Of a stretch of 64,000 bases of DNA, positions 29,803 through 37,115 are shown piece after piece. The stretch comes from JBDNJM01 sp041687755. Its GTDB lineage: Bacteria; Planctomycetota; UBA1135; GCA-002686595. Every line of letters begins with the position of its first letter. Position 1 is the first letter of the stretch. The stretch spans positions 1 through 64,000 of the forward strand of contig JBDNJM010000108.1 of the NCBI GenBank assembly GCA_041687755.1, given 5' to 3'. Under the pieces are notes generated by a model. It did not search any database and was not told the DNA's origin. It saw only the letters and a program-made list of their open reading frames with translations. The position numbers and the translations under genes are program-made.

Positions 29803-32800
29803 CTAGTGGTCGGCCGTCGGGATGCCGGAGCCCGAACGGTCCGGGCCGGCAGGGCGCCGCTTGAGCGGGCGTTCGTAGCCCTCGAGCTCGGTGAGCAGGT
29901 GAGACACCCCGGCCTCGAGTTGCTCATCGCGCCCGCGCGCCAGCGACGTCGGGTTGTCAACCACCTCGATGTCCGGCGCCACGCCGTGGCCCTCGATGCC
30001 CCATGTTCCATCGAGCTCGTAGAACGCGAAGCGCGGGATCGCGTGGGCCGTGCCGTCCACGAGCGGCGGGTTGCCGGAGATCCCGACGAGCCCGCCCCAG
30101 GTGCGCATGCCGATCAGCTTGCCCAGGCCGGCCTGACGGAAGTAGAACGGGAAGGCGTCGCCGCCCGAGCCGGCCCAGCCGTTGATCAGCATGGCCTTGG
30201 GGCCGCGCTGGCCCCGCGGCGGCCAGTTCCAGTCCTCGCCGTGGCGGATCGCCCAGTAGTTCGTCAGCGGACGGTTCAACAGCTCGATGAAGCGGGTCGG
30301 GATCTGCCCCCCACCGTTCCAGCGCTCGTCGATCAGCAGCGCCTCGCGGTGCTGCTCGCCCATGAACTGGCGCATCAGCTCGGTCTGACCGCGCTGGCCC
30401 GTGTCCGGCACGTAGACGTAGCCGACGCGGCCGCCGGACATCTCGTGCACGCGCTCGCGGTTCGCCTGGATCCAGTCACGCATGCGCAGCTCGCCGTCGC
30501 TGCCGATCGGCTCGACCATCACGCTGCGTTCGTTGCCGTCCATGCGCGGGGCCATATTGACGGTCAATTCAGTTGCCTTGCCCGCGGTGCCCAACAGGTG
30601 CGCGTGCACCGAGCGGGCGGTGTCCACGGGGATGCCGTTGACCGCCAGCAGGTACTCGCTTTCGGCGACGTCCACGCCGTGCACCGCCAGGGGCGAGCGC
30701 GCGTCGAGGTCGAACGATCCGCCGCCCAGGATCTTGTCGATCCGGAACACGCCCTCGGTGGCGCTGATGTCCGCGCCCAAGAGTCCCGCCCGCGGGCCGC
30801 TCTCGGCCTCGAAGAACGGCTCTGGGGGCGTGCGGTTGTACGCGTGGCCCACGTTCAGCTCAGCCATCATCTCGCCGGTCAGGAAGTGCAGGTCCTCGCG
30901 GCTGTTCACGTCCGGCAGAGCGGCCATGTAGCGCTCGCGCACCGCGGGCCAGTCGAGCCCGTGCATGCCCTCGTCGTAGAAGTAGTCGCGGAACAGGCGC
31001 CAGGTCTCGTCCATCATCTGGCCCCACTCGGCGCGCGGCTCGATCTCGGCGGTCAGGCCTGAGAAGTCGACGGGCTCGTCGATGCTCTGGCCCGGGGCCG
31101 CGGTGATCACGCCCCATTTGCCGCCCACCGCTGCCAGCACATGCTCTCCGTCGCCGCAGACGATGTAGCTGCGGCAGTTGTCGAGCACCAGCTCCTCTTC
31201 CTGGTCGTCGCCGGTGATGTTGAACAGCATCAGCTGGGGCGAGTCGCCCCGGCTGCCGGTGCGCGGGCTGCGCACGAACAGCAGGCCGTTGGCCGTGGCG
31301 CCCAGGTTGCCGAGCGAGCCCGTCGGAACCGGCAGGAGCATGGCGCGCCCCTCAAACCCGTCGATATCGATCTCGGTGAGCTTGGGCTCCTCCTCCTCGG
31401 TAGCTTCGTCATCCTCGGCGTCCTCGTCAGCGTCCTCTTCCTCGGTGCCCTCCTCAGCGTCGGCGTCGGCGTCGGCGTCGGCCTCAGCATCCTCCTCATC
31501 CTCCTCGTCTTCGAAGTCCTCCGCGTCGTCCTTCGGAGCGAACGGGTTCTTGACGTCATCGCGCAGCGGAACCGCCACGAGCGCCCGCGTGTTGGCGTAG
31601 ATCCAGGTCGTGTCTAGATCCGCGTTCAGCTGCCGGAACTCGCGCGACGAGTGGAAGTAGAGGAAGTCGCCGGCGGGCCCGAAGACGGGCTCCGTGTCGT
31701 CGAACATTCCCGAGGTCACCTGGTGCGTGAACCCGCTCTCCAGGCTGTAGAGCTGGATCGCATCGAGATCCGATTCTGTGTGTTGGTGGCTCCAGGCCAA
31801 CCAGTCCGAGGTCGGCGACCAGGCCGGCAGGACGTTCATTTCGCCGGTCGGGCAGACCGCGATGCGGTCGTAGGTGTCTTCCTCGATGCGGCAGACCCAG
31901 ACGCCGCCGTCGTTCGCGCCAAAGCAGACCTTCTTGGAGTCGGGCGACCAAACAGGCTTGTAGCGGTAGCCGGGCCCGAGCTGGGTCACGGTCTTCTCGC
32001 CGTTCTCGTCGGCGCCTTCCAGCTCCTGTCCGTCCATGCGGCGCAGGACCAGCTGATACTCGCCGGAGCGGTCCGAGAAGTACGCCAACATGCGGCCGTC
32101 CGGGCTCCAGGCCGGGTCGCGCTCGGCGACGCCCGAAGTCCGCGTCAGGTTGCGCGTGATGCCCTCAGAGACGGGGACGTTGAACAGCTCCCCGCGCGCC
32201 TCGATGGCGACGCGCTTGGCGGTCGGACTGGGCGACGCGTTGCCGGCGGCGTCCTCCAGATCGTGGGTGCGCGTGCGCAGGTTCGGGCGATCGCCGGGGA
32301 TCCGGACCTCCACTGGGGTCGTTTTCCCGCTGGCGAGGCCGAAGCGGTACAGCTTGCCGCCGTTCTCGAACACGACGTCGTCCGGGCCGATCGAGGGGAA
32401 GCGGATGCCGAACTCGTTGAAGAACGTGAGCTGCTCGGTCGCGCCGGACTCCGGGTCGAGCGACCACAGGTTGAGGATGCCGTTCGCGCCGCGATCGCTG
32501 GTGAAGACGAGGCTGTCGCCGTTCCACATCGGCTGGGCGTCGGTGCCCGGATAGTCCGTGAGCTGGCGCGACGCGAGCGTGCGCAGGTCAAACATCCAGA
32601 GGTCCTGGGCGAGGCCGCCGCGGTACCGCTTCCAGGTCCGGAACTCCCGGGTCGAGGGCGTGTAGACGAGCTTCTCGGCGCTGGCGTCTAGGGACCCGAA
32701 GGCGCCGTAGGGCACCGGCAGAGCCTCGGGCTGGCCGCCGCTCGCCGAGACCTTCATCAGGCGCGCGGCGCGGCTGAGGCCGGCGGCCTCGGAGGACCAG

Positions 32801-33171
32801 TACAGCAGGCTCTCGCCGTCGGGGTACCAGTCGCAGAGCACCTCCTGGCCGGGGTGATGGGTCACGCGCTGGGGCACGCCTCCGCCCACGTCCATCACGT
32901 ACAGGTCGGTGCCGCCGTCGTAGGAGGCCGCGAACGCGATACGGGCGCCGTCGGGGCTGAAGCGCGGGAAGCTCTCGGCCCCCTGGGCCGAGGTGATCCG
33001 GCGAGCCGTCCCGCCCTCCTTGGGGGTGATCCAGAGGTCACCTGCGTATCGAAAGACGATTTCGCCGGAGCTGACGTCCGGGTAGCGCAGCATCACCGCG
33101 CTGGGCTCTACGTCGGGGTTGCCGCCGGGAAGCGCTGCTAGAGTGAGTGCGCAGAAAACTAGGATAGACAT
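29803..33171 (-). CDS. Tricorn-protease homologue (S41 family)
   Basis: 1122 residues from the ATG at 33171, with a short signal sequence (MSILVFCALTLAALPGG). Residues about 25-520 form WD/TolB-type beta-propeller repeats (FSPDGARIAFAASYDGGTDL, WSPDGRMLAYFSDRSGEYQL, WSPDSKKVCFGANDGGVWV). A tract of Asp/Glu/Ala (about 545-595) interrupts the second propeller. Then a helical bundle, a PDZ-like domain (YLLAVNGIPVDTARSVHAHL) and an S41 protease core: VGYVYVPDTG, LLIDERWNGGGQ, and INGWAGSGGDAFPFYF with the nucleophile Ser near 1000. It probably degrades peptides outside the cytoplasmic membrane. Confidence 0.93.
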   Translation of the reverse strand: MSILVFCALTLAALPGGNPDVEPSAVMLRYPDVSSGEIVFRYAGDLWITPKEGGTARRITSAQGAESFPRFSPDGARIAFAASYDGGTDLYVMDVGGGVPQRVTHHPGQEVLCDWYPDGESLLYWSSEAAGLSRAARLMKVSASGGQPEALPVPYGAFGSLDASAEKLVYTPSTREFRTWKRYRGGLAQDLWMFDLRTLASRQLTDYPGTDAQPMWNGDSLVFTSDRGANGILNLWSLDPESGATEQLTFFNEFGIRFPSIGPDDVVFENGGKLYRFGLASGKTTPVEVRIPGDRPNLRTRTHDLEDAAGNASPSPTAKRVAIEARGELFNVPVSEGITRNLTRTSGVAERDPAWSPDGRMLAYFSDRSGEYQLVLRRMDGQELEGADENGEKTVTQLGPGYRYKPVWSPDSKKVCFGANDGGVWVCRIEEDTYDRIAVCPTGEMNVLPAWSPTSDWLAWSHQHTESDLDAIQLYSLESGFTHQVTSGMFDDTEPVFGPAGDFLYFHSSREFRQLNADLDTTWIYANTRALVAVPLRDDVKNPFAPKDDAEDFEDEEDEEDAEADADADADAEEGTEEEDADEDAEDDEATEEEEPKLTEIDIDGFEGRAMLLPVPTGSLGNLGATANGLLFVRSPRTGSRGDSPQLMLFNITGDDQEEELVLDNCRSYIVCGDGEHVLAAVGGKWGVITAAPGQSIDEPVDFSGLTAEIEPRAEWGQMMDETWRLFRDYFYDEGMHGLDWPAVRERYMAALPDVNSREDLHFLTGEMMAELNVGHAYNRTPPEPFFEAESGPRAGLLGADISATEGVFRIDKILGGGSFDLDARSPLAVHGVDVAESEYLLAVNGIPVDTARSVHAHLLGTAGKATELTVNMAPRMDGNERSVMVEPIGSDGELRMRDWIQANRERVHEMSGGRVGYVYVPDTGQRGQTELMRQFMGEQHREALLIDERWNGGGQIPTRFIELLNRPLTNYWAIRHGEDWNWPPRGQRGPKAMLINGWAGSGGDAFPFYFRQAGLGKLIGMRTWGGLVGISGNPPLVDGTAHAIPRFAFYELDGTWGIEGHGVAPDIEVVDNPTSLARGRDEQLEAGVSHLLTELEGYERPLKRRPAGPDRSGSGIPTADH

Positions 33172-33207
33172 GAGCCTGCAGGCCTGGGACCTGGCCGATT
33201 CGGGTGC

Positions 33208-33255
33208 ACGGACGGGGGGACGGACGGGGGGACGGACGGGGGGACGGACGGGGGG
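33208..33255. repeat. Four 12-bp G-rich repeats in the tricorn/EEP divergent promoter
   Basis: ACGGACGGGGGG occurs four times head to tail and runs into a longer G-stretch. It starts 37 bases upstream of the Tricorn homologue's ATG, in the shared 233-base region before the divergent gene at 33405. Runs of six or more G on the plus strand could form a G-quadruplex. Confidence 0.9.
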
Positions 33256-33404
33256 GGGTGAACGGGCGAGGAGGATAGCCGATGCAGAGGCTGGCTCCCG
33301 CGCCGACGGCCTTCTGCGCAGCTGCCCTCTAACCCTTTTCTTCCTGTTAGAACCTTCGGGAGTTCCCAACGAGCGGGCTCGACCCCCCCACCGATTCGAT
33401 TGCG

Positions 33405-34310
33405 ATGACCCCTGACAACGAGGATCTCACAAGCGCTCCCGGAGGCGCAGCGCACACGAGCCCATCGACTTCTGCGGCTCGAGACTGCGGCCCCGTTCAC
33501 TCACTCGGCGAGGCCACCGCCGCGCAGTTCGATCCTGACCGCCTGATGAGGGTCGTTTGCTGGAATGCCGCCAAGGGGCGCGGAGCGCGCTTCGCGAGAG
33601 CGCTCGAGCATCTGGGGCGGGAAGGCGCTCCCGGCCTGACCGCCGATTTAATCCTGCTCCAGGAGGCCCGCGATCTGATGGGCACCGCGACCCCTGGCGT
33701 CGCGAGCTTCGCCCACTCTTGGACGGGCCCCGACGGGGCCGCCAACGGCGTGATGACCCTCGCGCCCGTCGCCCCACTGGACGGCGCCCTCAACCTCCGC
33801 AGCCGAGCGCGCGAGCTGGGCTGGACCTCCCGCAAGAACTGCCTAATCACGCAGCACCGCGTCCGCGACCGTTTGCCGCTCACGGTCGTCAACTTCCACG
33901 GCATCAACTTCCGCGCCACGGCCCAGCCCTTTGCCGCGCAACTCGACGACTTAGCCAGCGTCCTAGAAACGCTCCCCGGCCCGTTGATCATAGGCGGCGA
34001 CTTCAACACCTGGGGCCGCGGTCGGATGCTCGCCCTCCTGCGGTTCGCGCGCCGGCTGGATCTGACCCGCGTCCGCCCGGGCGCGGGCGAGGGCAAGCGC
34101 GCGTCAGAATGGCACGTGCGGGCGCTCGGGCGAGCGTTCAGCCTGGATGCCCGGCTGCCGCTCGATCACCTGCTCTATCGCGGGCTGGTGCTGGAGGCGT
34201 CGGAGCACCCGCCCCGATGGGTAGCGGAGCTGGATCGCGCCGACCACTCCGACCACGTGCCGCTGTTCGCGAGCTTTCGGTGGCCGCTGAACGACGACGG
34301 CCCCGGCTAG
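33405..34310 (+). CDS. Endonuclease/exonuclease/phosphatase family protein
   Basis: 301 residues. The core starts near residue 47 (RLMRVVCWNAAKGRGARFAR) and contains the family metal and catalytic motifs in order: LILLQEAR (Glu), VVNFHGINF (His), IIGGDFNTWGRG (Asp/Asn), LDHLLYRGL (Asp-His), and DRADHSDHVPLFA (catalytic Ser-Asp-His). The first 45 residues are polar and may be disordered. Substrate could be DNA, RNA or a phosphoester. No signal peptide is evident. Confidence 0.9.
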   Translation: MTPDNEDLTSAPGGAAHTSPSTSAARDCGPVHSLGEATAAQFDPDRLMRVVCWNAAKGRGARFARALEHLGREGAPGLTADLILLQEARDLMGTATPGVASFAHSWTGPDGAANGVMTLAPVAPLDGALNLRSRARELGWTSRKNCLITQHRVRDRLPLTVVNFHGINFRATAQPFAAQLDDLASVLETLPGPLIIGGDFNTWGRGRMLALLRFARRLDLTRVRPGAGEGKRASEWHVRALGRAFSLDARLPLDHLLYRGLVLEASEHPPRWVAELDRADHSDHVPLFASFRWPLNDDGPG

Positions 34311-34766
34311 GCCCCGCTAGCTTGCCGGGCGCTGCGGCGCGAGTTCGAGGGGCCGCGGAGTGGGAGCTGGGTGCCCGGGCAGACGGGTTCCGAGGTGCGG
34401 GGCCGCACGTCCACGGCCGCACGTCCACGGCCGCACGTCCACGGCGGCGCCCTCGAGCGCTCGCCTGAGGCACCCGGCCCCGTCCCCCGCCCCCCGTCCC
34501 CCGGCAGGGCAAGAGGCTAGGGCCGGGGGCTGACCGGCGAAATCCGTGGCCCCTGGACCCGGAGCGCTCCGGCCGGCTCGCTGGTCCATGTCGAGGATCT
34601 GCCGGGTTTCCGCGAGGCAGCGGGCGCTAGCTGGCCCCCCAAACCCAGGATCAGTCGAGGCTGCAGAATCTGCCCAAGTCCAGCTCGCAAAAAGACCTTG
34701 GAGCGCCTCCGGCGGCTGGATGAGGCCGGGCTCGAACAGAACCCTCCAGAAACTCGGTGATGTTCA
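34311..34766. other. Gap before the BlaI operator
   Basis: No gene was recognised. It contains the 14-bp repeat at 34401-34442 and an 8-bp inverted repeat (CCCCCGGC 34498-34505 / GCCGGGGG 34522-34529), which could terminate the EEP gene. The right end should carry the blaI promoter, but no clear -35/-10 pair is visible. Confidence 0.4.
34401..34442. repeat. Three 14-bp direct repeats
   Basis: Three perfect copies of GGCCGCACGTCCAC, head to tail, in the non-coding region downstream of the EEP-family gene. No role is apparent. Confidence 0.9.
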
Positions 34767-34794
34767 ACTACCCGGGTCGTACTACCTGGGTAGT
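34767..34794. promoter_or_regulatory. Tandem BlaI-type operators
   Basis: Two adjacent 14-bp palindromes, ACTACCCGGGTCGT (34767-34780, one mismatch) and ACTACCTGGGTAGT (34781-34794, perfect). The outer bases extend this into a larger inverted repeat TTCAACTACCC / GGGTAGTTGAA (34763-34798). CTAC...GTAG palindromes are the known form of BlaI/MecI operators. They lie 44 bases before the BlaI start, so autorepression is expected. Confidence 0.8.
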
Positions 34795-34838
34795 TGAAAG
34801 CCCTCCCCTGTGAGTCCAGACCTACCCAAGCCCGCGAC

Positions 34839-35240
34839 GTGACACGACCTTTTCAGTTAGGCGACCTCCAACACGCCATCCTGCGCGCCCTCTGGGCCCG
34901 GGACGAGGCGACCGTGACCGAAGTTTGGGCGGCCCTGGGCTCGACCCGGGCGCCCACCACGATCGCGACGATGCTCAAGAAGATGGAGGGGCGCGGCCTC
35001 GTCGAGCACCGGGCCGAGGGCCGTCAGTTTATCTATCGGCCGCTGGTCAGCGAGGCCGAGGTGCGACGGTCGCTGGTCGGCGAACTCTGCAAGCGCCTGT
35101 TCGACGGGGACGCCAACTCGCTGATGGCGCACCTCGTGCAGGAGCGCGAGATCGACGCGGGTGACCTAGAGCGCCTGCGGGCGCGCATCGCCGAGGCCGG
35201 CGACGACGAGCTCGGCACGGAGGGTGGCGATGGGCATTGA
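34839..35240 (+). CDS. blaI: BlaI/MecI-family transcriptional repressor
   Basis: 133 residues from the GTG at 34839. The start before FQLGDLQHAILRALWARDEA was chosen because the alternative TTG at 34794 lies in the operator. Winged helix (TVTEVWAALGSTRAPTTIAT, then MLKKMEGRGLVEHRAEGRQF) followed by the C-terminal dimerisation helices. BlaI proteins bind tandem palindromes as dimers and are released when the partner M56 protease triggers their cleavage. Here the protease gene overlaps the stop by 11 bases. No beta-lactamase gene is nearby, so the target is probably this operon itself. Confidence 0.92.
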   Translation: MTRPFQLGDLQHAILRALWARDEATVTEVWAALGSTRAPTTIATMLKKMEGRGLVEHRAEGRQFIYRPLVSEAEVRRSLVGELCKRLFDGDANSLMAHLVQEREIDAGDLERLRARIAEAGDDELGTEGGDGH

Positions 35241-37023
35241 TCTGCTCGCGCCGGCCGCCTGGTTCCTGACCTTCGTCGTCCACGCGACGCTGCTGCTCGG
35301 CTTGGTCTGGCTGCTGCGGGGACGAGTCGAGCGGCTCGAGCCCAAGCGGCGCGTGGTCGCCCTGCGCTGGGCGCTGGGCGGCGCGCTGTTGACCGCAACG
35401 CTGCAGCGGGCGGTGCCCCTTCCGAAGCTGGGCTCGGCGCTGGGCTTCGGCGCGCGCGAGGGCGCGCTCGTTGACGTCGAGCGCCAACAGGATGGCGTCG
35501 ATGCGCTACGAGCCGCCGATGCGGCCCTGCTCAGCGCGCGCGACGCGCTGGCCGTCGGACAGGCTTCGACCGCGGCTGCTCCGCGCACCGCGCAACTCGA
35601 TCTGCGACGACTGGACTCGGGCAGCAGACTCGCATCCGACGTGCTCGAAGGGTCCCGACCTGCGAGCTTCATCGAGGCCGAGACATCAGGAACGACCCCT
35701 GCCGCGGTGCGGCGCGTCGTGCCCGTCCCTGCGAGCGTCGCGTCGTTGAGCGGGCTGCTGCTCGTGCTCGGCTTCGTCAGCTCCTGCCTCGCCCTGCTGC
35801 GCAGCGTACGGCTCGAACGCTCGCTCGGGCAGCGCATCGAGGTGGATCCGGACAGTACCCTCGGCCGCGGCTTCTCCGCACTGCAGGCAGAGGCGCGAGC
35901 GAGCGGGAGCCGCGTCGGCCGCACCCGCCTGACGACTTCTGCCAGCCTGTGCGTGCCCATCGCCTACGGCGCGTTCCGCCCCCAGGTCGTGCTGCCAGAG
36001 CGCGCTCTCGAGGAGTGCTCAGCCGCGGAGCTAGAGGCCGCCATGGCCCACGAGCTCGCGCACATCGCCCGCGGCGACCTCGGCTGGGCGGCATTCGACC
36101 TGCTCAACCGCTGCCTGCTGTGCTTCCACCCACTCGCGCGCTTCGCCGCCGATCGGCTTGAAGCCGCCCAGGAGTCCGCCGCCGACGCGCTCGGAGCCAC
36201 CTGGACCCGGCGGCCGAAGGCCATGGCCTCCATGCTGGCCCGCGCGGCCGCCTGGGTGCTCGAGGCGCGCTCGATGCACGCACCCAAGCTGCAATCCGCG
36301 ATGGCCGTGCGCGGTCACGCCCTGACGCGCCGAGTCGAAGCGCTGCTCGCGCCCGAGCCGGCCCCGCGCGGTTCGCTGAAGATCGACCGCTGGCTGCCGG
36401 CGATGGCCTGCGCCCTCGCGTTTCTGCCGCCGCTCGCGCCCGCCCGTGCGGCGAATCGCCCGACGAGCGTGGACCCGCGGGCCGCCCACCTGGCGGCGAG
36501 CGTGGGTCCCGCCCGAACCAGCGACCGCTCCGCGACGGATGCCGCCCGCACGCCACCGCTGCGGACGAGGCGGGCTGCGGTCGAGGCCGAGCCAGACCTC
36601 CCGGAACGCCGCGCCGGGCTGGACCTCGATGCTGATCTGTCGCGCGACCCGGCGGCTGAACCTGCTCCCCCTTCGACGCGGAGCGTCGCGAGCAACGCCG
36701 AGACGAGCGCCTTCCTGCTGCAGCTCGGCAACGAGCTGCGCACGGAGGCGCAGCTGCTGCGCGACGAGCTGGCGCTGATCGCCGAACTCGGCCTGCGCCA
36801 GGAGCGCGTCGACACCTACGAGCGCGCGCTCGAACTGCAGGCCCGCGCGGCCGAGATCGAGCAACTCCTGGAGCGCTTCGGCGCCCTCTTGGCGGCCGGC
36901 GCGAGCCCCGCTGCATCCGAACTCCCCGCCCGCGACGAGTTCTTCGTCCCGGCGAACACTCCCCCGCCCGCTTCCACCGAAGCGCCGGAGTCGCTCCTCC
37001 CGACGATCGACTCCCCCCGTTAG
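35230..37023 (+). CDS. BlaR1-like M56 membrane metallopeptidase
   Basis: 597 residues from the ATG at 35230. Two N-terminal membrane helices (about 8-26 and 43-58), one around 175-190, then the M56 zinc site HELAH (274-278) with third ligand Glu in AAQESAADALG (about 315). A possible further membrane helix (about 390-405) is followed by a Thr/Pro/Ala-rich spacer and a coiled coil (LGNELRTEAQLLRDELALIA, ERALELQARAAEIEQLLERF). There is no penicillin-binding sensor domain, so the signal is something other than beta-lactams. The coiled coil could dock with the next gene's product. Confidence 0.9.
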   Translation: MGIDLLAPAAWFLTFVVHATLLLGLVWLLRGRVERLEPKRRVVALRWALGGALLTATLQRAVPLPKLGSALGFGAREGALVDVERQQDGVDALRAADAALLSARDALAVGQASTAAAPRTAQLDLRRLDSGSRLASDVLEGSRPASFIEAETSGTTPAAVRRVVPVPASVASLSGLLLVLGFVSSCLALLRSVRLERSLGQRIEVDPDSTLGRGFSALQAEARASGSRVGRTRLTTSASLCVPIAYGAFRPQVVLPERALEECSAAELEAAMAHELAHIARGDLGWAAFDLLNRCLLCFHPLARFAADRLEAAQESAADALGATWTRRPKAMASMLARAAAWVLEARSMHAPKLQSAMAVRGHALTRRVEALLAPEPAPRGSLKIDRWLPAMACALAFLPPLAPARAANRPTSVDPRAAHLAASVGPARTSDRSATDAARTPPLRTRRAAVEAEPDLPERRAGLDLDADLSRDPAAEPAPPSTRSVASNAETSAFLLQLGNELRTEAQLLRDELALIAELGLRQERVDTYERALELQARAAEIEQLLERFGALLAAGASPAASELPARDEFFVPANTPPPASTEAPESLLPTIDSPR

Positions 37024-37115
37024 CGCCCCGCCGGCGCCAGCTAAGACGACCCCCACCCATTACGGCCCCTGCCACCCCACCGACCCGCGCGGCGACAAAC
37101 GCGCCCAAGCCCCCG

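Noticed and set aside
33208..33255. Short direct repeats considered as a CRISPR array
   Set aside because: Units abut without spacers and are only 12 bases, so this is a microsatellite-like tract.
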